From: Endothia cerciana
Taxonomy: Eukaryota; Ascomycota; Sordariomycetes; Diaporthales; Cryphonectriaceae
Assembly: GCA_026119935.1 (NCBI GenBank)
Contig: JALRMH010000014.1
Coordinates: 310,001-374,000, forward strand
Direction of reading: 5' to 3'
Length of the DNA stretch: 64,000 nucleotides
The stretch's first letter is position 1, and the number at the start of each line of letters is the position of its first letter. A program made the translations under genes and the position numbers. Positions 44,473-54,123 of this stretch are shown here, in pieces. The notes under the pieces are model-generated. The model did no database searches and was not told where the DNA came from. It saw only the letters and a program-made list of their open reading frames with translations.

Positions 44473-45060
44473 GGACAAACAACTGCCTCGAGAATCTGCC
44501 TTCACTTTTAGAGAAACTGCAACGTGAAACGCCCGATGCAGCCGGCTGAAGATACGGGAAACTAGGCGGAGAGCAGCAAGATGAACATTTAGGTCTTTGG
44601 TGATGTCAGATGCGCACATGGGCAGGTCGCAAGTACCATTGTACCTATAAACGCTATGCCGCACGTTGGTATTTGGAAAGTAATTTTACTTGTATCAATA
44701 GTATCGCTCGTCCCGCCGTCCTCGTGGTCGATAGCCCGTATTCTGCGGTGCTGCCGGTCAAGATATCAAATTTTCGCCTATGATCCATACTGAAGAAAAC
44801 ATTAATCACTTTAGGGCATAGACTAGACCAAAAGCTGGTGATGAACTGAATCATTCATAATAACCTGGCTAATGCCATGGTGGAGAGTAGAGATACCTCG
44901 TATACTTTTCTATTAGGGGAAAAAAGGAATAAAAAAGACACCAGCAACCCATGCAGAGACCCTCGGCTCCATGCATTTAATTTCCCAATTCCTGCACAGT
45001 CTAGGAAAGGTGTCAAGTAACGCGTGAGTAATGTCGACCAATGCTGCCCCAAAACCAATT
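44473..45060. other. Spacer between convergent genes
   Basis: About 590 nt, AT-richer than average, between two convergent genes. Nothing recognised. Confidence 0.5.
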
Positions 45061-46962
45061 TCATTCCAGGTTTCTCAAATCTGTGTTGATGACCAAGTCG
45101 TCCCTACCCTTCATATGCAGCACAATCGTCAGACCCTCCAGTCCGATATCACCCGGCTGCTCGTGAGCATCGACCTCTTGTTTGAGGTCATCATATTTGT
45201 CCTTCCAGTCGCATCGATGCTCGCGTGGCATCTCCCCAGTTGGTTGCTGAATAGGCTCCCGAGGACGTCCGCGTGATTCCTCCGGGGCTTTGCCCTTGTC
45301 CTTTGCTGACGGTTCAGGTCTTGGTGAGTCCGGCTTCGGGCCTGTGTCCATAGGCTTGACCAGCTGCCGCTCCACCGGCTTTGGCTTCTCATGTCCGGGA
45401 AGCGTGCATGAAGCCGGGTCCTTCCGCGGCTTCTCCTCCACCTCCTTTGGTGTCACGCTGATGCCCGGCTCCTTGGACGGCGGACTATAGTGACTCAGAT
45501 GCTTCTTTGTGACACGGAAGTCTTTCTCAGCTTGGTCCCTATCTTCAGCCTTGACACTTGGCTGTCTCAATGTGGACCTGGTTGGTCGAAGCTTCAAGCG
45601 CACCTCGCGAAAGTCCTCAGTCGGCTCTTCTGTCGGTGACTGTACAGGAAGCTTTGGCAACATTGGCGCGCTCTTGGTGTGTATTGCACGGAGTCTGTCG
45701 CGGGTGCGCACTGGTTCCTCTTGAGGCTGTACTTCATGCATGCGTATATAATCACTAGGACGGTGGTGATCTTCGAGAGTAGATTCCGGTCTGGCCTCTG
45801 CTTGAGGTCTAGGAGAGTGACTGTGAGGATGTTGATGGTAGCGCTCGTGGGTAGCACTCCTTGGATGCTCGTGAGTTTGGAGTTCGTGATGTTGGGTTCG
45901 ATCCCTATAACCACGCTCTCGGTGCTTCTTTTCGTGTGAATCATGGTGATGACCGTCGTGATGCACCGTCTTTCTGTCGTGATGGCCATGAGAAGCTCCA
46001 TGGCGACAGGGGCGGTCGTCACAATGAGTCGGCTCCCTAGTATGGCGACTGCGAGGCTGGACGTGGTGATGGCGATGTGGCTTTTCGTAGGGTTCCCCGT
46101 CTTCATGAAACTGTGGATAGCTGATCCGCCGATTATGGTGATCGTAGTCCCTGGGTGGAAGAGACTGAACATTGTGAGAAGGATAGCACTCCGTTTGCTC
46201 GTAGGCTTTCGCACAAGACTCTGTGCCGCTAGGGGTAATCTTGCGATTCGTGCAGGTAAGACTGTGCCGGTACGGTCGGTATCCTGAGTGAGTGGCTCGG
46301 CAGGCCGGATCGCTGCAAGATTCAGAAGACTCATCTCGATAGTCGCTGTCAGTTCGGCGGGAGACGCAGTCGGATAGGGCGGCCTCCATCCTCGGTGTCT
46401 GGCTTTTGCGCAGATGCTGTGGAGAAGCCGGGAGACCCTTCGCGATTCGATCAGCCGTGACACGAGAGCTGTCCTTCATGGACGTTATGGCATTGCTTGG
46501 GGGAAGAGGATGTGGGAAGGACGTCGTGGTTGGAGCTGGATGTCTGACGACCTCGTACTGCTCCGGTTCTTGTCTCGTGAAGCATTGTCCGCTGGGCCCG
46601 GCCGTAGCGACTTCCATCGGGTCTGAACCCTCCTTGGACGGCGAAGGAGGTACACTCCTGTTGTAACTCGTGAGAGTTTCGCCATCACGTACAGTCAGGT
46701 GAGCACCTCCGGACTTCTCAAAGACACCATGCGCCTCCTCGGCTCCCTCTGGAATAGGGCAGATGCACGTTTTGCACAGGGGATGGCCGCATGATGTGCA
46801 GTAGGTGCGGCTCGCCGCGATAGTTGCCTGACAGACGTGGCAAAGTCTCACGCCAGTGTCTATGGTGCTGTTCGTACCATCAAGCTTGGCTAGATTCTCG
46901 GGTGGATCCCTCTTGGACACAAGGGAATCGCTCGGACGCTCAAGACTGGTGTCCTCTGAGAG
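45061..46962 (-). CDS. Unrecognised protein with zinc-ribbon-like cysteines and His-rich middle (5' end unresolved)
   Basis: The frame is open from 46962 to the stop at 45061, about 633 codons. No ATG precedes the cysteine cluster, so at least one upstream exon must supply the start. The N-terminal cluster is LCHVCQATI and RTYCTSCGHPLCKTCICPIP, a treble-clef or zinc-ribbon pattern. The middle, about residues 200-400, is rich in His, Arg and Tyr (PHRHHHVQPRSRHTR, DDRPCRHGASHGHHDRKTV). The rest is Pro/Glu/Lys-rich and disordered. The last 60 residues look helical then beta-like (CDWKDKYDDLKQEVDAHEQP, GLTIVLHMKGRDDLVINTDL). One candidate start is the ATG at 47022 with a 57-nt intron (46966..46910). 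Another uses further exons between 47100 and 47700, where protein-like stretches occur (RVSSSTLSRIAEEDDAQ, PPKQEALSRQPPRPNS). I do not recognise the family. Confidence 0.7.
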   Translation of the reverse strand, partial: LSEDTSLERPSDSLVSKRDPPENLAKLDGTNSTIDTGVRLCHVCQATIAASRTYCTSCGHPLCKTCICPIPEGAEEAHGVFEKSGGAHLTVRDGETLTSYNRSVPPSPSKEGSDPMEVATAGPSGQCFTRQEPEQYEVVRHPAPTTTSFPHPLPPSNAITSMKDSSRVTADRIAKGLPASPQHLRKSQTPRMEAALSDCVSRRTDSDYRDESSESCSDPACRATHSGYRPYRHSLTCTNRKITPSGTESCAKAYEQTECYPSHNVQSLPPRDYDHHNRRISYPQFHEDGEPYEKPHRHHHVQPRSRHTREPTHCDDRPCRHGASHGHHDRKTVHHDGHHHDSHEKKHRERGYRDRTQHHELQTHEHPRSATHERYHQHPHSHSPRPQAEARPESTLEDHHRPSDYIRMHEVQPQEEPVRTRDRLRAIHTKSAPMLPKLPVQSPTEEPTEDFREVRLKLRPTRSTLRQPSVKAEDRDQAEKDFRVTKKHLSHYSPPSKEPGISVTPKEVEEKPRKDPASCTLPGHEKPKPVERQLVKPMDTGPKPDSPRPEPSAKDKGKAPEESRGRPREPIQQPTGEMPREHRCDWKDKYDDLKQEVDAHEQPGDIGLEGLTIVLHMKGRDDLVINTDLRNLE

Positions 46963-47991
46963 CTACCCAGGAGGCCGGTCAATGCCATATTCCTTGAACA
47001 TGTCTCGAGCGTCTGTCATCATGCTAGTCGGCGCCAAGTCTGGTAGTGGGGTGCGCAGGTTAGGTTGATCTGAACTGCGATGGGTTCGTAGTGGCTGGCC
47101 TGTGGAAGGCGCTCGAGACTCACGTAGGAGCGGACAAGCTGTTGCGAGGTGGTTGACTGAGCGTCGTCTTCCTCAGCTATCCTGCTGAGTGTTGACGAGC
47201 TAACCCGCCGGGCGGCCCGTGGTGGTCCTGCTTGGTCCCCAGGGAGGAGTTTTCGCGTGCGGAAACGGACCTAGCCGATGAGATGTGGTTCAGTCTGGGG
47301 TATCAATGACAAGGCTTATTGCTCTCGGAGAATCGATATTTCTGATCTGTTGAAGACAGCGAAGCTAGTGAGAGAAGCAGACTCTTGTCTAATGGCATTA
47401 CTCGAAACTTTAGTTCTGACGAAGAACTGACGAAGAATAGTTATGAGGAGTGGAGTTAGGTCGAGGGGGCTGCCTAGACAGGGCTTCTTGCTTGGGGGGT
47501 GCAAGCTTCAGATGTTTTGCAAGCTGAGGTCCAGTGAGACCTGAGCAGTCGAGTGATGTTATGCCTGGAGCTTGGACGTACTCAGATGAGCCGGGCGGCG
47601 CTCTGCTGTGAGAAGCGGCAGTCGCGACAGAGAAGAGATGATGTTGATGAAACGAGTGTTGACAAAAGTGCCGAAGCGATCGTGACGGTGGGATGAGTGT
47701 TAACAATAATCCTTCTTCGGAGCTATATGACGGTAATGGGTAAAATAGGTAGAAAGATGAGAATCTTTACGGTATCTAGAGTTGTATCTTAGGGGTCGAA
47801 AAGGGTTCACAGGCTATATCGATACCACTGCCTTCGCACAGGTCATTTCAAAGCAACCATGACATAAGAAGGCCAAGGTTCTCGTAGACTGGGGAAAGTG
47901 CGATGGATGGTTTGTCCCGCGTCTATTCATCGCAAGAAGCTCATGCAGATATCGGTGTGGTATTCTACAAAGGCACAAGGAATACAGACGT
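46963..47991. other. Region with possible extra 5' exons of the 45-kb gene and atp16 3' flank
   Basis: On minus, short open stretches of protein-like composition occur at about 47700-47415, 47210-47125 and 47022-46967. A strong GTGAGT donor lies near 47124. They are in different frames and I could not join them into one consistent model. The remainder is spacer. Confidence 0.4.
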
Positions 47992-48826
47992 CTATTTCAG
48001 AGAAGCCTGCAAACTCTCCAGAACCTATATTGTACGGGTCAATATTGTGCCTATTGCGAACCCAACGGGGACAACTTGCCTCCAACTCGATCTTCGCCTC
48101 AGCAATATCCTGCTCGCTGCCACCGCCGCTCGCGACCTTCTGCGCCTCAGAGATCTGGGCCCGGACAGCCTCGGCGCTGAAGTCCTCCAGGGGGTATGCC
48201 TCGACGGCGTTGATGCTCAGGGAGGAGTTGGGCTGGACGACGGCGAACCCACCGGACACTGTAGTAAAACCATGCGTGAGCTTCCCGCATCCTCAACTAG
48301 TTCAAGGTTCCCTCGGCCCTCCAGGTATCGCGGTAAACGTACGGAAGAATTGCTTGCTGCTGCCGCTCTCCTCGACAATCTCGATCAGGCCGGGCTTCAG
48401 CTGCTCGATGGAGGGAACGTGGTTGGCTAGGACACCCATCTCTCCAGATTCGGCGGGCAGGTTGACCTGGACGACATCCTGGGACTTGTAGATGGACTGC
48501 GATGTTGCGTGCGGTAATTAGCCTCTGTGTTTTCTCGAGCGCGCTAGACCACTCGTCCTGCATTCGTTTCCAACCCTGCTCTTGACTGTTTTGTCGTCGT
48601 TGTGGAGGATCATCGTCGTACCTGGTGAGGAAGGGTCAAGCTGAGCTTGATCTGTCGGCGGTCGCAAAGTCAGTGGTAGCTTTCGATGGCGGGTGAAGCC
48701 GGAGTTGCTCCCGAGACAACTTGCCTTGTCGTTGACGGCCTCAGCATAGCCTCTTCGCTGCAGAGGAGCTCGGATGGCGGCCGGGCGAGCTCGGAGAGCT
48801 GCACGGGCAATGCGGAGGGAGTTCAT
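47992..48826 (-). CDS. atp16: ATP synthase F1 delta subunit, mitochondrial
   Basis: The delta subunit is part of the central stalk of mitochondrial F1-ATPase (bacterial epsilon). Five exons: 48826..48725, 48651..48622, 48496..48343, 48258..48080 and 48024..47992, giving 165 residues (yeast Atp16: 160). The N-terminus MNSLRIARAALRARPAAIRA, then PLQRRGYAEA, is a clear presequence. The joins give NDKIKLSLTLPHQSIYKSQD, SKQFFLSGGFAVVQPNSSLS and AKIELEVLESLQASLK. The beta-sandwich shows VNLPAESGEMGVLANHVPSI, and the C-terminal helices span FSAEAVRAQISEAQKVASGG onward. Introns 1 and 4 begin with GC instead of GT (AAG/GCAAGT and GAG/GCAAGT) and share the first ten bases; introns 2 and 3 are GT-AG. 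Conserved protein on both sides fixes all joins. Confidence 0.95.
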
Positions 48827-51800
48827 GATGGTGGTGATGGACCAATTGATATGTACGGCTTCGAGCAGTCGCGAGAGCTCCGGTCGGTCGGTTGTCGAGA
48901 GAACGGAACGCTGCAGCCAAAGTTTGGCGTCACGTGGGGCTGAAGCGGCTTGTTACCTATACAGCTTTTGCCGTTGCTACCTGATAGTATGATAAAAATG
49001 CATATGGACGTTTTTATGCCTTTAAACCAGATATGTAGCAACTGCATCGCTGGTATCGCCCGACCTCAGGCAGCCGCTCAGCCAGCCAACCTGCTTTTCA
49101 ATTGAACTTGCGACGAACCTGAAGTGATTCCTGGAATGAATCGAATCTGAAGGACTCTCTGCCGACTGTGGGCTTACTATACTATTCCGCCCCCCTCTCC
49201 TTTTCCTTCCCGCTACTCGTATTTTTTCCCCTCCTTCTCTTTGGGAGTGGAAGATTTACTTAGCTAGGAACTCGGTCTGTGTCGCTAACTATGGCACTGA
49301 CAGCAGAAGTTTCCCAGCCACAGCTGTGACAATCACTGCCATCTACAAGCGGATCTGCATTCACGGGGCAGGGACATTGCCAAACTTGCCAAGGAACCCT
49401 GCGGGTGGTAGGTTGTCACTGTCGCAGCTTGTTTGACAACACACCTAGGCGCCCGGCTTGTCCAAGCTTGGTCGGGATGATCTGATGATCTACACCTGAC
49501 AACCCAGTGACCACGAGTAGCCACGCAGCGAAGTTGCCGAGGACCTTGCAACCTTGAGGCACAGCGCCCTGGCAGCCAGCAGCATAGGCCGCAGGATGAG
49601 ACACCTCACCGGCTATCACCACTGAAAGTCCGAACAATGCTGATCTTCACCTTCGAGGTCCGGATCTACATGGCAGGCCGCTTGTCAATAGGTGGGTGAT
49701 GCGGACAACAAGGCAAGTGATTCACTGATACATCAGAGACTCTGAGTTGGTCATACAACTGGCTCTGGCCCGTCCTCTCATCACATGCGCGTTCTTGGAA
49801 CACAAAACGACATGTCAGGCTGACCCATCCTTCTGACCATGAAGCTGGATTTGAGTTGTATGTGGGTTTCAAGCCCACCCCGCGCCAGCCTGAAATCATG
49901 GCCAACCTGGAGTTGCGACAATGCACAGATAGGTCCCCTCCCATCACCTGGAGAAGGATTGCTAGACTTCGTCCTGCTGTGGATAGGTTTCTATTCTTGG
50001 TGGACCCGCGGTTGCCCCCTCCAACCTCTTGGCACTCAGGATCAGGGTCTAACATCTAGGCTGTGCCTCCTGCTCACGGCTCCATACTATAGAACAGATG
50101 AATCAACAAGGCGAAACGCTACTGCGGAGGAAGACCTCGAAGCCACGTAAATCATTGCTGCCCTAGGACCACGGCCCGAAGTCCAGTGGCTCTACGGCAG
50201 ATCTTAGAACAAACGGCTGGTTTTGAGGAGAGCTCATCCAATCCGAAGGGCCTTACTGCTAGATACGGTACTAAACGTGTGAACCCAGCCATGTGTGGCA
50301 TCTTGAGCCGAAGACGTGCAGGCGATGCTCCCCAACCGGGGAGGCTTCATCTGGGCATAGGACCTTCCGTACAGACGCAGCTGTGCGGATCCTCCCAACT
50401 TCAGCCAACAACTTGCGCTGTTCTTTAGCCGAGGATGACTTCGATAACAGACTCGCACCAGGTGTGCAGTAGCTCACAATTTTGGTGTCGCGCCTGCGTG
50501 CGCAATCTCGTGCTTCCTCACCTTGGACTTTTATGTACTGTGGCGTCATTGTGGGGCTTTGATATCCATATTGCCTTACCATCAAGAACGCAGACCTCCA
50601 GATTCGAAATTACGCGCGATAGCCCACGACTCATCACTCACGAGACGTCAACCTCCACAGCTGCTAGAGGTGACTGCATGCAGGTGTTCATGGCTGTCCA
50701 CACACTCTTCTCCAGATTCAATGGGAAGACTGCGGGGTATGAGACGCCATCCCTGCACCTCTCGCGTGGAGTCGTGCCCGTTGCTGCAACGTCCCCTATG
50801 TCGAGGGCAGGCATTGACAACGGGAAGAAGAACCAGGGATGGCTTCGGGATCGAAGATCTCCCAAGGGAGCTGAGGTCTGCATGTACAATCCTGACATGT
50901 GATGTGGCCGCCAAGAGGTCACACAGGATCTTGCGCTACAGCGACAGCAGAAACAGACGTATCCCTTTCCATCTGTACGACGGAGCGTGAGCGCATGCAT
51001 ACGCTTACCACACACCAAGGAGGAGGATCGGACGTTGGACGCAGAAGCTACATTGTCCCTCACCCGGAGGCTGCTTTGTGGTGTGTTCTCACGGGTGGGC
51101 CTAGAAGCGCCCATCTGATATTTGTCTGACCTGCTGCAGCAAACGACGAACCCTACTTCTTCCGGCTGGTGCTGATGACTGACTTACTGTACAGAGCACC
51201 TTCGCAGGCTCGCGACGGTATCGAGTCAGCGTGGGCGCTCACCAAGCCGGGGTGGTCGAGGCTGAGGGATTTCAGATCCCTGGACCGCCTCAGAGATCCT
51301 TTTGTCCCAAGGGCACGGGTGGCCCCATCCGACGCTTTGCTTCTCGAACATGGACGGATGAAGGGGATCCTGGTGAACTACGAAGCGTGGCCTACTCCAC
51401 GTGGAAGCTGTGCTTTGTCCTCCGTGTGGGTTGCAGCCTTGCCCCTGAATTGGTTTCCAGGAACAAAGAACAGCACGCAGAACCCAGAACGCGGCCTGGT
51501 CTCACCTTTCGCCCAACCGTATATGCAAAACGGTGACTGCGGCTCCCCCTGTACCGGAGAAGGTGTGTTGGGGCGCTGTGGCTGCAATGCTACGTCTCAC
51601 CATCAGACGCATGTCGCTGAAAGCAGAGCTAGACAGTACAGTACATGGAAATCTTGCACAACGGCACGACGTCGCCGCATGCAATGTAGATTCAGCTCCG
51701 GTATTCGAGTCTCGAGCTGATGGTAATCAGTTCTCATATTATGCTGACAGAGAGCCCATGCGCTCTGTGTCGCATTCTAGAATACGAGCGCCACGCTGCA

Positions 51801-54123
51801 GAATCTACAAAGAGGACGAGTGACACCGGCGACCTGCGGACTGGACGACTTCCCAGTGGCACTTTTGTTGGATACCACAGTATACCATCACGAGGAGGGA
51901 CGAAGCGCGAAATGCTAGTTCACCGCTCCTCCTGCGTGTCAAGGTCTAGCTTTCCGTGCCGCGTGGAAACTGCTGGAGAATATCCCTCATCAATGCCGAC
52001 TGCGGTACCCGCCTCTTCTAGCCTCAGAGTGTTGGCTGGGGCGGATGCCAACGAAAAAGTCTACTACCTCGTATGTTGTACTACAGTAATACGCAGCTTC
52101 AAGCCGTGGCTGACAGGCGAAGGCCGGAGGAGCACATGTCGGACCAAGCTTCTGATCGGCCTGGCTGATGACTTTCATCCCACCGTCTCCTTCATTCGCA
52201 GACTGATTGAGATATTCCAAGCGCCTATGAATTCCTGCGCCGGACTGGCCCAACAGGCTACTGCGGGCAGTCTACAATTCTATGGTAGCGTTCGGGAAAC
52301 TGTCGGTGGGGAGGAAAATATAATTGGCGCTATGGAAAAGCCAGCAAGGTCAGGAGGCCCTGGTGGTTTTGATGAGGGGTGGATCGGTGAGTCCACGGCA
52401 CGCTGAAAGTCCCGCTGCTACTACCATGCAACCTAGTAAAGCGTGGAAAAAAGGAAACCCGGGACGGTGAGAAACGGTCAGCAGTCGACCGGCGTGCAGA
52501 TGCAACATTGGGCCAAGGAAACAACAAATCATTCCAGACGGCCGTTGGCGGGAGCTTGACGATTCGGGGAGGCCACTCTTCCGAGCCTAGCAGGCATCTC
52601 GGCACATCTGCCTGGCCTGTAGGCTGCCGCAACCAGACCTGGGGCGTTTCTGGCCGTTTGTGATTCATCAGTCTGCTTGTCACAAGACCCATACCGAGCT
52701 TTGGGACGGCTGCATATCATCCAGTGGAGGTGGGAGCGGTCGGTCTGTCTGTGACCTGTAATCTGTGACAGATGACGGGAAGGTGGCCGGACGGGGGGGG
52801 CCCTTTTCGGGCCACAGATCCAATGAGTGACGAGACGAGCAGCACGGGTCGTCTCCAAAGAAATCATCAAGGTACCAAGCAAGCGTGGCGAGCAGGTGAG
52901 AGATCCAGAAGACCCCATCCAGGGAACCCGCAATGCAGCCCCGGGGAACACTCGGGCCCTGGGGGAAACGCCACTTTTCGTCGCGAAGAACGGAGGGTAA
53001 TCTGGGAGAAACCTGGAAACGGAGATGACCACCGTCTCGCTTCTTTTCCTTGTTCCTCGTCCTCGTCCGCTGGTCACGCTAGCACAGACTCCAGAGAGCA
53101 ACCAGGGCGAGGAATTTTCGCTGTTCGCCCCAACAAGCGGCGGCATTTCCCCATCTGGGGGCCCTTGCTGCTTCGGCCATTTGCCCGCCCACTCGCCAGG
53201 TACCTCGCCTTGGCCGTATGGTACCAGCGGCTTTGCCCGGGGGGGGGGGGGGCGCCTATCCCTCTGCTGGCTTTGCGCTGGCGCGCCCCATCCCACAGGC
53301 GGGCCTAGCAGGAATAACATCTTGCCCTTGGGCCCTCTTCCCTGACCATCAAATCTCTCACTCTCCCACACAACCCTTCGACCGCCCTATTTTTTATTTA
53401 TTTTTCTCCATCTGCCGCCGAGTACATATCAACCTCGATCCTGAATCACGGTCGCAAGCCTTAGCTGTGATCCCGTCCTCATCCTCTCGTCTGGTTCCGG
53501 CCTGTGCTGTTTCGTTTTCCGGACATCACAGCTCGTTTCCAGACCCCTGGTCAGCAGTTCTGCTTACTACATCCTGCGCCACCCGACAGAGGCTCTCGAT
53601 TTAACGTCATCCTCCCAGGGTTCCGACCAAGACCCCCCGTGTGTGCCTCCAGCGCTGCGCCGTCACCAAACAAGAAGCGGCCGGACCCTGGACCTGAAAT
53701 CGAACTCGGATCTCGACAACCATCAAAGACAGCCCAGGACTGACCGCGGCCCAATACCATCACCGCCCCGAGCTGGGCCACGGCCCACGAAACTACCACT
53801 TCCAACACTACTCAAACCCTTCGGCCTACCTCGTGTACTCTCAACCATGTGTCTGCGCTTATAGCCCATCTGTCCCTAGGGACACACTCTCAACGCGCAA
53901 CGTCGAGCGCAACATCTGCCTGATAGGAGGGCCGCATCCCCACCAGGCTCGTCGTAGACGCGTTCCCGAGGCCTTCCACGCCGAGCCGACCCAGCGACCC
54001 GACCTGTCTGGAGCCTGGCCGAATTGTCATCCACGACGACCATAATACCCCACGAGTCACCCCCCCCCCCTCACGACCACCCTACCGTTTCGACCTGCGG
54101 ACACACTTACTTAGACCTTTACA
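48827..54123. other. 5.3 kb stretch with no supported gene
   Basis: The longest gene-poor part of the window. The left end holds the atp16 promoter. The right end, from about 53330, is a pyrimidine-rich leader or promoter of the DUF2457 gene. In between, open frames up to about 280 codons occur on both strands, but none shows conserved motifs, regular composition or consistent splice structure. G runs occur near 53239-53250 and C runs near 54061-54070. No tRNA, 5S-like sequence or terminal repeats of a transposon were seen. Lineage-specific genes, lncRNA or a decayed element cannot be excluded. Confidence 0.5.

Noticed and set aside
51169..52406. Open frames of 183 and 228 codons on plus in the gap
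   Set aside because: No conserved motifs, hydrophobic pattern or splice-consistent continuation; possible lineage-specific genes but not supportable.
52529..53371. 280-codon open frame on minus in the 5.3 kb gap
   Set aside because: Composition is irregular, it spans a G-rich repeat, and there is no recognisable domain, so coding is not supported.
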